Of a stretch of DNA of 64,000 nucleotides, positions 32,580 to 41,428 are shown in pieces. The notes beneath the pieces are model-generated. The model did not search any database. It had not been told where the DNA came from and saw only the letters and a list, made by a program, of their open reading frames with translations. How positions within the stretch are numbered: the first letter of the stretch is position 1; every line of letters begins with the position of its first letter. The DNA comes from Spirochaetota bacterium (GTDB lineage: Bacteria; Spirochaetota; Brachyspiria; Brachyspirales; JACRPF01), in the NCBI GenBank assembly GCA_038043445.1, contig JBBTBY010000066.1, forward strand, positions 37,235 through 101,234, given 5' to 3'. A program made the translations under genes and the position numbers.

Positions 32580-34376
32580 TCACCGGATCACAATGAATGC
32601 AAGCAATACGAGAAACACTGCGAGGAGCACGGCGAGCATCAGCAGCCCCGTCTGTATCTGCCCCGGCTGCAGTTTGCGGACAACATCGCCGAAGGAGCGA
32701 ACTGATGCGGCTGTTCCATCCACGACCCCGTCGATTATCTTCGCATCGAAGACGGATGCGGTACGCGCGGTCAGCGACATCAGGAAAAAACCGACAGCGC
32801 GATACGCTTCATTCACCATGGTGTCAAACCGCTGAGCGGGTTTTTCCGCAAGCCAGAGAAAAATGCGGCCGCCGTTGCGGTAGAACCAGTCGAGGTCCAC
32901 GCTTGTCGTCGCATGCGGCTCAAGGATCTTCAGGCAGATGAAAAATCCGAGCGCAGTGAACGCGAGTATCTGCATCGTCTCTGCGATGTGATATCCCGTA
33001 TACGGATGAAAGTCCATCGCGAACGGGAGGAGACGATAGAGCGCGTCGGGGAAGCATCCGATGCCGATGCAGAGTGCCGCCGTTATCGCCATTGCAAGGT
33101 TCATGTTCCACGGTGCGTCTTTCGCTTTCTCGCGGATGTCGGATGTGCAATTGTCCTTTCCGAACCAGATGAAGTACGGCACTTTCAATCCGGTGTGAAG
33201 GAATGTTCCCGCCGAAGCGACGAGGAGGAGCATCCCCGCCCACAGGCGATGATCCTCGAAACTTGCGGCGACTATTATCGATTTGCTCACGAAGCCGCTG
33301 AAAAGCGGGAACGCAGAGATCGATAATCCCCCGATGAGCGTGAACAAAAATGCAAGCGGCATTTTCTTATACAGACCGCCGAGCGCGCTGAAGCGGCTTT
33401 CTCCCGTCATGTGCAGCACGGCGCCGGTTCCCATGAAGAGAAGTCCTTTGTAAAGAATATGTGCGAATGCGTGTGCGCATGCACCGTTGATCGCGAGCTC
33501 GGTGCCGAGACCGACCGCTGCGACCATGTATCCCACCTGGCTTATGATGTGATATGCAAGAAGTTTCCTGCTGTCATTCTCAAGCACGGCATAGACGACA
33601 CCGTAAAGCGCCATCGCCACACCGAGTGGAAGAAGTATATCCATCCCCGACACGCTCCGTATGAGAGCGTACACGGCTGTTTTCGTCGTGAACGCGCAGA
33701 GAAATACCGAACCGGTGACGGTCGCTTCCGAGTATGCATCGGGCAGCCACGCATGAAGCGGCGGTACGGCGGCATTGAGCAGGAATCCCGCAGCGATGAG
33801 ATAGGTGGAGATATCGGGATTCGCGACTGACAGGTGATCGAAGGCGAACGATCCCGTCGCTTTCCAACGGAGGAGTATGCCGGCAAGGAGCGATAATCCG
33901 CCCGCAACGTGGACGAGGAGATATCGATAGCCTGCGCCCTCGGAGCGGGCGGAACGGCGGAGCCATATGAGGAACACCGAAGAGAAGGCCATCATCTCCC
34001 AGAAGATGAAAAGCGTTATGAAATCGCCGGCGAATATCACACCGAGCGATCCGGCGACGTATATCCATGAAGCTGTATGGTGACCGTTCTCTTTCACATG
34101 AAGTCCGTACACCGTGCCGAGCAGGGCCATGATGCCCATGATAATAGCGAAGATCTGGCTCAGGCGATCGACGCGCCCGAAGATGAGATCGAGCCCGAAT
34201 GTATGAAGCGTGCCGAATATGCCCGGGCCGGTGATCTGCATCGTGATTATGCGGACAAGTACAAGGAGCGGTACGATGATGAGATACGCTGTCCGAATTT
34301 TTTTCGGGATGAGCGGCAGAAGCAATGCCCCTGCGATCAGGATGAGCGAGGGATGAAGCCAGAAGCTACTTGTCAT
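32580..34376 (-). CDS. NuoL-position antiporter-like subunit (MrpD-like, with C-terminal extension)
   Basis: A 598-residue antiporter-like subunit in the place of NuoL but closer in sequence pattern to MrpD. ATG 34376 has GGGAGG upstream. TM5 Glu127 (FIFWEMMAF), TM8 Lys232 (FTTKTAVYAL) and TM12 Lys365 (SGFVSKSIIV) are present. The TM7 position normally Lys (K-x-x-x-x-PLH) is Asn201 (LLNAAVPPLHAWLPD). The C-terminus extends about 120 residues (DLDWFYRNGG, FDAKIIDGVVDGTA, RKLQPGQIQTGLL), resembling the NuoL region that carries the lateral helix and last TM. It is therefore the likely distal, clamp-bearing subunit with a weakened channel. It overlaps the 89-residue gene by 11 bp. Confidence 0.85.
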   Translation of the reverse strand: MTSSFWLHPSLILIAGALLLPLIPKKIRTAYLIIVPLLVLVRIITMQITGPGIFGTLHTFGLDLIFGRVDRLSQIFAIIMGIMALLGTVYGLHVKENGHHTASWIYVAGSLGVIFAGDFITLFIFWEMMAFSSVFLIWLRRSARSEGAGYRYLLVHVAGGLSLLAGILLRWKATGSFAFDHLSVANPDISTYLIAAGFLLNAAVPPLHAWLPDAYSEATVTGSVFLCAFTTKTAVYALIRSVSGMDILLPLGVAMALYGVVYAVLENDSRKLLAYHIISQVGYMVAAVGLGTELAINGACAHAFAHILYKGLLFMGTGAVLHMTGESRFSALGGLYKKMPLAFLFTLIGGLSISAFPLFSGFVSKSIIVAASFEDHRLWAGMLLLVASAGTFLHTGLKVPYFIWFGKDNCTSDIREKAKDAPWNMNLAMAITAALCIGIGCFPDALYRLLPFAMDFHPYTGYHIAETMQILAFTALGFFICLKILEPHATTSVDLDWFYRNGGRIFLWLAEKPAQRFDTMVNEAYRAVGFFLMSLTARTASVFDAKIIDGVVDGTAASVRSFGDVVRKLQPGQIQTGLLMLAVLLAVFLVLLAFIVIR

Positions 34377-34635
34377 AGTAGTCCTCCCGCTTTGACACAC
34401 CGATGATGCCGAGAAGTTTTGAGACAACAATTATCACAAGGCACGATACGAGACCGAATATCGCCCAGAATGCCGGGAGTTTTTCGATATCGGCATGCGT
34501 GTGCGTTCTATCGACGAGCGTGCTCAGCCCGACAAGCGCCGCGAGGAGCACGACCGAAACGATGATGACGATGCGCATATGCTTTTTCATCATATCGATG
34601 ACGCGTACGATGATATTCGATGGGTCATTGCTCAT
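34366..34635 (-). CDS. Small two-helix membrane protein of the nuo operon
   Basis: An 89-residue protein with two membrane helices (about 21-40 and 55-75), a His-containing loop between them (DRTHTHADIEKLPAFW) and a charged end (KREDYYDK). It is not NuoK or NuoJ. Its start overlaps the MrpD-like gene (ATGA) and its end overlaps the NuoL-position gene, so it is translated together with two pump subunits. Small proteins of this type, with the PGFW/PAFW and KEDYYD patterns, occur beside MrpD-like subunits in other complex I operons as far as I recall. A structural accessory subunit is the best inference. Confidence 0.75.
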   Translation of the reverse strand: MSNDPSNIIVRVIDMMKKHMRIVIIVSVVLLAALVGLSTLVDRTHTHADIEKLPAFWAIFGLVSCLVIIVVSKLLGIIGVSKREDYYDK

Positions 34636-36104
34636 TGCAGTACCGCCTTGAGGAACGGAGTGAAAATATCCGGATAGAGACCGAGTGCGAGAGAGAGCAG
34701 TGCCGTGATGGAAAGTGGTATCACCATGCGAAGGTCCGCCTCACGCAGTCCGTTCGGTGCTTCGGCCGGTTTTCCGAAAAATGCGCGCACGACGATCGGA
34801 ACAAAGTACGCGGCGTTGAGCAATGTGCTGACAAGAAGAACGGCAAGCAGTATCGGCTGACCCGCCGCCATAGTGCCGATGAGAAGCTGCCATTTTACGG
34901 CGAAACCGCCGGCCGGTGGAACGCCTATCATCGAAAGCGATGCGATGGCGAACGCCGCGAACGTGAACGGCATCACGCGTCCAAGCCCGTTCAGTTCGGA
35001 TATCTTCCTTCGATGGGTCGCAACGAATATCGCGCCCGCGCAGAAGAAAAGCGTTATTTTCGCGAAAGCATGGCTCGCAATCTGCAGTATGCCGCCGGAT
35101 ATCCCGGCAGTGGTGAGAAGCGCCGCGCCGAGTATCACATACGCGAGCTGGCTCACGGTGGAATAGGCAAGCCGCGCTTTGAGATCGTCCTTGGAGAGCG
35201 CGATCACCGATGCGGCGAGTATCGTGATAGAGACACAATATGCGGTGGGGATCCCCAAGTTGAACGCCTGCATCGTATCGGTGCCGAAGACATAGAGCAT
35301 GACGCGGACGGTTGCGAACACGCCCACTTTGACGACGGCGACGGCATGGAGCAGCGCGCTCACCGGTGTGGGGGCTACCATGGCGCCGGGCAGCCAGCCG
35401 TGAAGCGGCATAAGGCCGTTCTTCGCGAAGCCGAGTATACAGAAAATGTAGAGCACCGTAACGAGAATGCGATGCGAACCTTTCGGCAGGATGCCCGTGT
35501 GTATGTTCGTGGCGAAGTCGAGAGAACCGGCGAGCATGAATACGCCGACCAGGGCGGGAAGCAGGAAGAATTTTGCGGCAGCGGTCAAATAAGCGATGTA
35601 TTTTTTACCGCCCTCATATCCCTCCGTATCCTGGTGATGTGCGACGAGCGGATACGTCGTAATGCTCACGATCTCATAGAAGAGGAAAAGCGTGAACAGA
35701 TTATTGGAGAAGGCGACGCCCATGGCGCCGAATATCGCAAGCGCGAAGCTCGCATGAAAACGCGTCTGTGCATGCTCTTTCAGGCCGCGCATGTAGCCGG
35801 TCGAATAGAACACGGCGAGTATCCAGAGGAATGATGCGACGAGCGCGAACATCATCGAAAGCGCGTCCGCGCGGAGCGTTACGCTCATGCCGGGGAGTAT
35901 AGAGAAAACAGGAACGACGGTCATTGTGCCGCCGAGAGCAGCAGGTATAAGCGAGAGCACGGCAAGGAATGTTGCTGTCGCTGCGATGCAAGAGATGGTC
36001 TCGCGCACGTTCGGATGCTTTCGCGCGATCAGTACGCCGAGCGCTCCGGCCAACGGTGACAGTACAGCGATGGCGATTCGTATTTCAGTAGGCGGTAGTA
36101 CCAT
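34632..36104 (-). CDS. Additional antiporter-like complex I subunit (MrpD/MnhD-like)
   Basis: A 490-residue antiporter-like protein and the extra (fourth) pump of this operon. Channel residues are complete: Glu144 in LFLFYEIVSITT, TM7 Lys228 in GFAKNGLMPLHGWLP, TM8 Lys259 in HAVAVVKVGVF, and TM12 Lys in AGGFAVKWQLL. Broken-helix signatures are typical of MrpD/NuoM/NuoN. It lacks the C-terminal lateral-helix extension. It is located between nuoK and the 89-residue gene, with the start 2 bp after the nuoK stop. No other Mrp genes (mrpA-C, E-G) are nearby, so it belongs to the complex I operon rather than to a separate Mrp antiporter. Confidence 0.88.
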   Translation of the reverse strand: MVLPPTEIRIAIAVLSPLAGALGVLIARKHPNVRETISCIAATATFLAVLSLIPAALGGTMTVVPVFSILPGMSVTLRADALSMMFALVASFLWILAVFYSTGYMRGLKEHAQTRFHASFALAIFGAMGVAFSNNLFTLFLFYEIVSITTYPLVAHHQDTEGYEGGKKYIAYLTAAAKFFLLPALVGVFMLAGSLDFATNIHTGILPKGSHRILVTVLYIFCILGFAKNGLMPLHGWLPGAMVAPTPVSALLHAVAVVKVGVFATVRVMLYVFGTDTMQAFNLGIPTAYCVSITILAASVIALSKDDLKARLAYSTVSQLAYVILGAALLTTAGISGGILQIASHAFAKITLFFCAGAIFVATHRRKISELNGLGRVMPFTFAAFAIASLSMIGVPPAGGFAVKWQLLIGTMAAGQPILLAVLLVSTLLNAAYFVPIVVRAFFGKPAEAPNGLREADLRMVIPLSITALLSLALGLYPDIFTPFLKAVLQ

Positions 36105-36106
36105 GA

Positions 36107-36433
36107 TCAGCCTTTCATGTCCTGCGTGTCCTCACCGGCGATGGATCGGAAATGACGATATACGCCGACGACGATGCTTAATCCTATTGCGGCTTCCGCA
36201 GCGGCTATGCCCATGATAAAGAGCGTGAATACCTGCCCGGCTATCGCGTCCGCGGCCCCGAATCGGCTGAACGCCATGAAGTTAAGCGATGCGCCGGCGA
36301 GTATCAGTTCGCTTGCGATGAGCATGCCGATGAAGTTCCTCCGGCGAAGCAGACCGAACAATCCTGTGACGAACAGCACCGCGCCGATGATAAGGTACAC
36401 GCTCAGTTCGCTGGTAAGGGTCGTGAATGTCAT
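36107..36433 (-). CDS. nuoK: NADH-quinone oxidoreductase subunit K
   Basis: A 108-residue, three-helix subunit. NuoK features: GLFGLLRRRNFIGMLIASEL, with the conserved Glu in TM2, and the second glutamate in GIAAAEAAIGL. It overlaps nuoJ by 4 bp. It belongs to the E-channel/central hydrophilic axis of complex I. Confidence 0.94.
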   Translation of the reverse strand: MTFTTLTSELSVYLIIGAVLFVTGLFGLLRRRNFIGMLIASELILAGASLNFMAFSRFGAADAIAGQVFTLFIMGIAAAEAAIGLSIVVGVYRHFRSIAGEDTQDMKG

Positions 36434-36963
36434 GTTTTCGTTCTTCCTTCGCGCGCAACGATGATGGCGCCGAGTATCGCGGCAAGGAGAACCAGCGATA
36501 TCATTTCAAAGGCGAGACTGTACGTCGACAGAAGGGCGCGTCCTATCTCTTCTACGCTTCCCATGTGTTCGGCGGTGGCGGCTCGCGGCCAGGGCACTTT
36601 TATCGCAATCATCGTGAACGCCCAGAGTATCGCGGCGGCGGCGGGGATGGCACCGATGGTCAGCAGCGTGTTCTGACGGCTTCGCTTTGCAAGCGCATCC
36701 CCCTCTGCGAGCATTATCCCGAACATTATCGTTATGCATACCGCGCCGATATAAATGAGTATCGCCATAAGCGCGAGGAAAGGGCTGTCGAGGAAATAGA
36801 AAAGTCCGCCGAGGCCGGTGAAGCAGAGCGCAAGCCCGGCGACAGCGCGTATGAGCCGCCGTGCGAGCACAGCAATGAGCGCACCGAGTATTGTGATGAG
36901 CACGAATCCCAGGAAGGCGATGGTGGCCATTACCGGGAGCGTGAACAGTATCGTTATGTTCAT
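36430..36963 (-). CDS. nuoJ: NADH-quinone oxidoreductase subunit J
   Basis: A 177-residue five-helix subunit. The conserved TM3 segment ALMAILIYIGAVCITIMFGI contains the pi-bulge Tyr of NuoJ. Start and stop both overlap neighbours by 4 bp (nuoI upstream, nuoK downstream). Confidence 0.93.
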   Translation of the reverse strand: MNITILFTLPVMATIAFLGFVLITILGALIAVLARRLIRAVAGLALCFTGLGGLFYFLDSPFLALMAILIYIGAVCITIMFGIMLAEGDALAKRSRQNTLLTIGAIPAAAAILWAFTMIAIKVPWPRAATAEHMGSVEEIGRALLSTYSLAFEMISLVLLAAILGAIIVAREGRTKT

Positions 36964-37403
36964 GACCGCCCCTTGCGTACGCGTTCAAGAAGATCGTATT
37001 GAAAATCCGCTTTGTTCGTGCTTGCCTTATTGTATTCATCGGAAAAGACGAGCGCATCGAATTTGCAGCTTTCGACGCATAAGCCGCAGAGACTGCATTG
37101 TGTGAAATCAAGATGATACGTAGCGAGCGTACGGCCCGGGCGGTTCTCCGCTTTCACGCCGGTAAGCGCTATGCATTTCGACGGGCATGCTTTTTCGCAG
37201 AGCATGCACACGGTACATTTCGGCTCGAGTTTTTCATTATCCCAGGTCAACGCAATGCGTCCGCGGAAATTCTTCGACATCGGTATCGACTTTCGCGGGT
37301 ATTGGACGGTTATTGCTGGCTTCAACATCTGCTGGAACGTGATCGAAAGCCCGACGAGCATGCTCCAGAAATCGAGTATGACAGTGGTGATGTGACGTAT
37401 CAT
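36960..37403 (-). CDS. nuoI: NADH-quinone oxidoreductase subunit I
   Basis: A 147-residue iron-sulfur subunit with two 4Fe-4S motifs, CTVCMLCEKACP and CSLCGLCVESCK, that carry electrons toward NuoB. The start is taken at ATG 37403, which overlaps the nuoH stop (ATGA); the frame is open upstream but that lies inside nuoH. With nuoEFG absent, this subunit may be the entry point for an alternative donor such as ferredoxin, although NuoEFG encoded elsewhere cannot be excluded. Confidence 0.94.
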   Translation of the reverse strand: MIRHITTVILDFWSMLVGLSITFQQMLKPAITVQYPRKSIPMSKNFRGRIALTWDNEKLEPKCTVCMLCEKACPSKCIALTGVKAENRPGRTLATYHLDFTQCSLCGLCVESCKFDALVFSDEYNKASTNKADFQYDLLERVRKGRS

Positions 37404-38407
37404 GGGCCGAACACCTTTATCCAGAATCCCGTAAGAAGCAGATTGCCGAGCGTGAGCGGAATAAGCGTTTTCCATGAGAGATTCAGGAGCGAATAGAACT
37501 GTGTACGCGGGAACGTCCAGCGCACCCATATGACGAAGAACACAAGGAAGTACAATTTCGCCGCGAACCACCACACGCCGGGGAAGAAGCCGAAGGGATC
37601 ATGCCAGCCGCCGAGGAAGAGAATGACGGCAAGTGAGCAGCCGACGACGATGTTCGCATATTCGGCAAGGAAGAACAATCCCGATCCCATCCCGGAGTAT
37701 TCCGTGAATGCGCCCGCGATCAGTTCGCTTTCCGCCTCGGCGATATCGAACGGCGTGCGATTCGTTTCGGCAAGCATGCAGATGATGTAGACGATGAAAA
37801 GCACCGGCAGAAGCGGCGATGCGCTGAAGCGGAACATGTTCCAGTGCCAGAACGCACCGGCCTGCTGATCGACTATTGTCGTGAGGTTCATCGTTCTCGT
37901 GATGAGTACAACGGTGACCACGGATATGAGCATCGGTATCTCATATGCCACGTTCTGCGACACCGCACGCGCAGCGGATATGATCGCGTATTTATTCCTG
38001 CTTCCCCATCCGCCGACGAGAAGCCCGAGGATAACGACGGTGGTGAACGCATAGACCATGAGTAAACCGATGTTGATATCGCGTGCAAGGAGTCCCGGGG
38101 CGAACGGAATCGCGACGAAGCTCATGAGTGCGGGAATGATGGCAAGCGCCGGTGCGGCAAGGAAGAGCATGGTATCGCCGCCCTTCGGGGTGCGGAACTG
38201 CTTCGCGAGAAGTTTTATCACGTCAGCGGGTATCTGCAGAAGACCGAAGGGGCCGACCTCTTTCGGACCGATGCGTCGCTGAATACGCGCCATTATCTTT
38301 CTTTCGCCCCAGCCGAGTATGACCGCGTTGAATATCGCGAAGGCGAGAAAGCCCACCACATAGAGGGCGAAGCGGATGAATGTTTCGATAGAGAACGGCA
38401 ACTGCAT
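37400..38407 (-). CDS. nuoH: NADH-quinone oxidoreductase subunit H
   Basis: A 335-residue, eight-helix subunit that forms the quinone chamber with NuoB and NuoD. Conserved blocks: GERKIMARIQRRIGP, GPFGLLQIPADVIKLL, ETNRTPFDIAEAESELIAG and the C-terminal WVRWTFPRTQFYSLLNLSWK. It is preceded by nuoD with a 4-bp gap. Confidence 0.95.
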   Translation of the reverse strand: MQLPFSIETFIRFALYVVGFLAFAIFNAVILGWGERKIMARIQRRIGPKEVGPFGLLQIPADVIKLLAKQFRTPKGGDTMLFLAAPALAIIPALMSFVAIPFAPGLLARDINIGLLMVYAFTTVVILGLLVGGWGSRNKYAIISAARAVSQNVAYEIPMLISVVTVVLITRTMNLTTIVDQQAGAFWHWNMFRFSASPLLPVLFIVYIICMLAETNRTPFDIAEAESELIAGAFTEYSGMGSGLFFLAEYANIVVGCSLAVILFLGGWHDPFGFFPGVWWFAAKLYFLVFFVIWVRWTFPRTQFYSLLNLSWKTLIPLTLGNLLLTGFWIKVFGP

Positions 38408-38411
38408 TGAT

Positions 38412-39521
38412 CTACCTGTCTATTTCCGGGATAACGAGATCGAGACTGCCCATGAAGGCGAGCATGTCGGCGAGGAGCATTCCCTCGACGACTTCGGGTA
38501 AAAGACTGAGATTGGACAGACACGGCGAACGAAGTTTCATGCGGTACGGCGTATTGCTGCCATCACTCACCATGCGAATACCGAACGCGCCGCGCGGCGT
38601 TTCGACGGCCTGATAGAAATCGCCGACTGCGGGTGTAAGCGTACGCGGGACTTTGCCGTTGCGGTAAGCACCGGCGGGGACGTTCTTTACCGCCTGCTCG
38701 ATGATGCGAAGCGACTGCTCCATCTCCTCCATCTTCACGGAAAAACGCGCCATGGAATCGCCGTCCGTGCTCATGGGGATATCGAAATCATAGCGCTCAT
38801 AGCCGCTGTAGGGCTCGGCCTGCCGAACGTCGTGTTTCACACCGCTCGCACGAGCGACAGCGCCGGATGCTCCGTATGAACGGCACATCTCAGGCGTGAT
38901 GTTCCCGATGCCGACGAGACGCTCTTGGAGGATGGCATTTCGGCTCACAAGCGCATGGTACATTTTCAGCCGCGTACGCATGTAGGGAACGATGTCGCGT
39001 ACACCGGCAATGAACGTATCATCGATATCGCACGATACACCGCCGAAGCGCAGATAGCAGAACGTAAGACGCGAACCGGTGATGCTGTCCATCATATCGA
39101 TTATCTTTTCGCGGTCGTCGAAGATATAGAGCATCGGCGTGAACCCGCCGAGGTCGACGATGAGCGCACCGAACCAGAGGAGATGACTTGTGATGCGATT
39201 GAGTTCCGCCATGATAACACGGATGACGGTCGCGCGTTCCGGGACTTCTATCCCGCAGGCCTTCTCGACAATAAGACAATGCGCGAGACTGAACGATATC
39301 GCACCGAGATAATCGAGCCGGGAGAGATTCGGCAGATACTGCGCGTATGTTCTATTCTCCGCCATTTTCTCATGCATGCGGTGAATATAGCCGAGCACGG
39401 GTTCCGCGTTGACGATATACTCGCCGTCCATCGTAAGTTTGATGCGAAGCACGCCGTGAGTAGCAGGATGCTGCGGCCCGAGATTGAGGACGAATGTTTC
39501 TTCTTTATGTTTGGTGTACAT
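38412..39521 (-). CDS. nuoD: NADH-quinone oxidoreductase subunit D
   Basis: A 369-residue, 49-kDa-type subunit. The quinone-site histidine is in LGPQHPATHGVLRIKL, and GDFYQAVETPRGAFGI and LRSPCLSNL match the family C-terminus. It is a separate gene, not a NuoCD fusion. The start ATG 39521 lies inside the nuoC 3' end (17-bp overlap). The vestigial [NiFe] ligand cysteines are absent, as expected for complex I rather than a hydrogenase. Confidence 0.94.
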   Translation of the reverse strand: MYTKHKEETFVLNLGPQHPATHGVLRIKLTMDGEYIVNAEPVLGYIHRMHEKMAENRTYAQYLPNLSRLDYLGAISFSLAHCLIVEKACGIEVPERATVIRVIMAELNRITSHLLWFGALIVDLGGFTPMLYIFDDREKIIDMMDSITGSRLTFCYLRFGGVSCDIDDTFIAGVRDIVPYMRTRLKMYHALVSRNAILQERLVGIGNITPEMCRSYGASGAVARASGVKHDVRQAEPYSGYERYDFDIPMSTDGDSMARFSVKMEEMEQSLRIIEQAVKNVPAGAYRNGKVPRTLTPAVGDFYQAVETPRGAFGIRMVSDGSNTPYRMKLRSPCLSNLSLLPEVVEGMLLADMLAFMGSLDLVIPEIDR

Positions 39522-39963
39522 CGTTCGCCTGCGCACCGTAGTCTTTTCTGAGCGGATGATAGTCGGCATCTTCGGCCAACAGCAGCGGTGTGTGATCCGC
39601 AAGGCCTTCGAAGCGTACGCCGAAGAAATCATGCGCCTCGCGTTCATGCCACGCGGCGCCGGAAAATAGAGAGGATATACTTTTCGCTTCAGCACCGTCA
39701 CGACCGATACGGACACGCAGAACGGCACGCTCGCGGCGGTCACTGTGGAAAAGATCGTAGACTAATTCGATATTCCCCTGCTCGGGCCAGTCGACACCGG
39801 TTATCGTTTCAAGCGTGTACCCCGCATCGGCGAGCACCCTGGTCGCATCAATTATCCTTTCGGTTACGATGAGCGCATCGAGATGCCACCCTTTTTCCGT
39901 GTACGTCACAAAACGCGGTGTGTGGACGGAAAGCGGTGTAAGCAGCGACACGATATCGTTCAT
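39505..39963 (-). CDS. nuoC: NADH-quinone oxidoreductase subunit C
   Basis: A 152-residue, 30-kDa-type subunit with the diagnostic [20 protein letters not shown] and the [12 protein letters not shown] end. It overlaps nuoB upstream by 4 bp and nuoD downstream by 17 bp. Confidence 0.92.
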   Translation of the reverse strand: MNDIVSLLTPLSVHTPRFVTYTEKGWHLDALIVTERIIDATRVLADAGYTLETITGVDWPEQGNIELVYDLFHSDRRERAVLRVRIGRDGAEAKSISSLFSGAAWHEREAHDFFGVRFEGLADHTPLLLAEDADYHPLRKDYGAQANDVHQT

Positions 39964-40466
39964 TTCTGCGCTCCCGATTCCACGCGGGGGAATCGCCGCT
40001 TGCCGGTGAGTTTTTCTTCGAGCGTTAATATACCTTCGATGAGCGCCTCGGGACGCGGGGGACATCCGGGTATATATACATCGACCGGTATGAGCTTGTC
40101 GATGCCTTCGATGATGCCGTATTGTCCTTCGAACACGAACGGTCCGCCGGAAATAGCGCAGTTGCCCATAGCGATGACCCATTTCGGTTCGGGTATCTGA
40201 TCATACAGCGTTACGACCGAAGGCGCCATTTTTCTGCTTATGGTGCCGTTCACGATGAGCACATCCGCCTGACGCGGCGACGGGCGGAACACTTCAGCGC
40301 CGAAACGCGCGATATCGAAGCGCGATGCCCCGGTAGCCATCATCTCGATGGCGCAGCAGGCAAGACCGAAGGTGAGCGGCCATAGTGAATTCGCCCTGCA
40401 CAGTGAAAGCAGGTCGTCAAGAACGGCGAGTTGTATCAGCCCTTCCGGAATTTCCTGCGGTTCCAT
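39960..40466 (-). CDS. nuoB: NADH-quinone oxidoreductase subunit B
   Basis: A 168-residue subunit carrying the terminal cluster N2. Ligand cysteines are visible in [20 protein letters not shown] and [17 protein letters not shown] 40466 has AAGGA 9 nt upstream and lies within nuoA, overlapping it by about 31 bp. ATG 40487 is an alternative. Confidence 0.95.
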   Translation of the reverse strand: MEPQEIPEGLIQLAVLDDLLSLCRANSLWPLTFGLACCAIEMMATGASRFDIARFGAEVFRPSPRQADVLIVNGTISRKMAPSVVTLYDQIPEPKWVIAMGNCAISGGPFVFEGQYGIIEGIDKLIPVDVYIPGCPPRPEALIEGILTLEEKLTGKRRFPRVESGAQK

Positions 40467-40843
40467 GTGAATACATCCTTTTTCCAAGCATAGATGAGAA
40501 CGAGCGAAAGTATGCCGACGAAAACAGCGAGTTCGATAAGATCCTGCCAGCGGTACTGCGTGTTATAGACAACGGCGACCGGGAATAGAAAGAGGACGTC
40601 GACCGCGAACGCAATGAATATGAGCGCATAGAGATAGTATACGGCGCCGTAGCGCATCCATGCATCGCCGATGGGCGGCACACCGCATTCGACGATCTGC
40701 TCGGTGCGGTTATCGTACTGGCGAGTGCGCCTCGGAGCGATGAGCTTTGAGATGATGATCGGCGAAACGACCACGACCACTCCGCCCAGGAACAGTGCGA
40801 TGATATAAAGCAGATCTACTGCTGCATCAGATGATATTGACAT
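40436..40843 (-). CDS. nuoA: NADH-quinone oxidoreductase subunit A
   Basis: A 135-residue, three-helix subunit with the characteristic [20 protein letters not shown] loop and [15 protein letters not shown]. It is first in the nuo operon. The start ATG 40843 is preceded by GGAACT. The predicted promoter lies at 40875-40902. Confidence 0.93.
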   Translation of the reverse strand: MSISSDAAVDLLYIIALFLGGVVVVVSPIIISKLIAPRRTRQYDNRTEQIVECGVPPIGDAWMRYGAVYYLYALIFIAFAVDVLFLFPVAVVYNTQYRWQDLIELAVFVGILSLVLIYAWKKDVFTWNRRKFRKG

Positions 40844-40874
40844 AGAGTTCCAATGACTACTAAATCTATAGAGT

Positions 40875-40902
40875 ATAATATGTAAAAATCCCGGAAAAGC
40901 AA
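40875..40902 (-). promoter_or_regulatory. Promoter of the nuo operon
   Basis: On the minus strand: TTGCTT (40902-40897), a 16-bp spacer and TATTAT (40880-40875). The predicted start near 40868 is about 25 nt before nuoA. The region is back-to-back with the DUF1761 promoter, with about 10 bp between the -35 boxes. Confidence 0.5.
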
Positions 40903-40911
40903 GCCCATCGC

Positions 40912-40939
40912 TTGACAATTCCTATGTAATTAGTAGTAT
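40912..40939 (+). promoter_or_regulatory. Promoter for the DUF1761 gene
   Basis: TTGACA (40912-40917) with TAGTAT at 40934-40939 (16-bp spacer); TATATA at 40937-40942 is an alternative -10. The leader is about 30 nt. Confidence 0.6.
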
Positions 40940-40974
40940 ATAAGCAGTCATAATCTTGCGGTCAGGATGGAATC

Positions 40975-41379
40975 ATGCTGGTAAACACACATTTCAATGT
41001 GTTGGCGTTTTGCACCGCCATCGCAGCGCACGTGGTGATCGGACTTCTGTGGTATAGCAAACTGCTGTTCGCAGAAACATGGGCGAAAGAATCGAGCACT
41101 GCCCGGGAGGGAAAGGGATTCCCGCTCCTCTCCATGGCGGGGCAGTTCATTTCAACGGTGTTGTTCACGCTGGGTATCTATCTGGTCGTATCTCTCGGCG
41201 GGTTCTATACTATAAAAGGCGCCGCGCTGGCTTCGTGCATCGGCGTCATCTGTTTTGTTCTCCCTTTGAACACCGGGACTTTGTTCTTCAAGAGAAAACC
41301 AAGGCTCTATTTCATTGAATCCGGTTATCAGGCATTGGGAGTCTTTGTTTCAACGTTCATTCTCGCACTCTGGAAATAA
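40975..41379 (+). CDS. DUF1761 membrane protein
   Basis: A 134-residue protein with four predicted helices. The N-terminal VLAFCTAIAAHVVIGLLWYSKLLFAETWAKE carries the LWYS..LF...W signature of DUF1761. The end (LYFIESGYQALGVFVSTFILALWK) also matches the family. Function is unknown. AGGA precedes the ATG by 7 nt. It is divergent from nuoA. Confidence 0.82.
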   Translation: MLVNTHFNVLAFCTAIAAHVVIGLLWYSKLLFAETWAKESSTAREGKGFPLLSMAGQFISTVLFTLGIYLVVSLGGFYTIKGAALASCIGVICFVLPLNTGTLFFKRKPRLYFIESGYQALGVFVSTFILALWK

Positions 41380-41428
41380 GCGCCTCGCGTCAGGTTCACC
41401 GATGAAAAGGTCAGTAAAGGGCAAAACA

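Noticed and set aside
34620..35834. Antisense open frame across the MrpD-like gene
   Set aside because: Shadow of a membrane-protein gene; Arg/Glu/His/Tyr-rich, with no start signal.
29604..36104. A separate Mrp-type Na+/H+ antiporter
   Set aside because: Only MrpD-like genes occur; mrpA-C and E-G are missing and the genes overlap with nuo genes on both sides.
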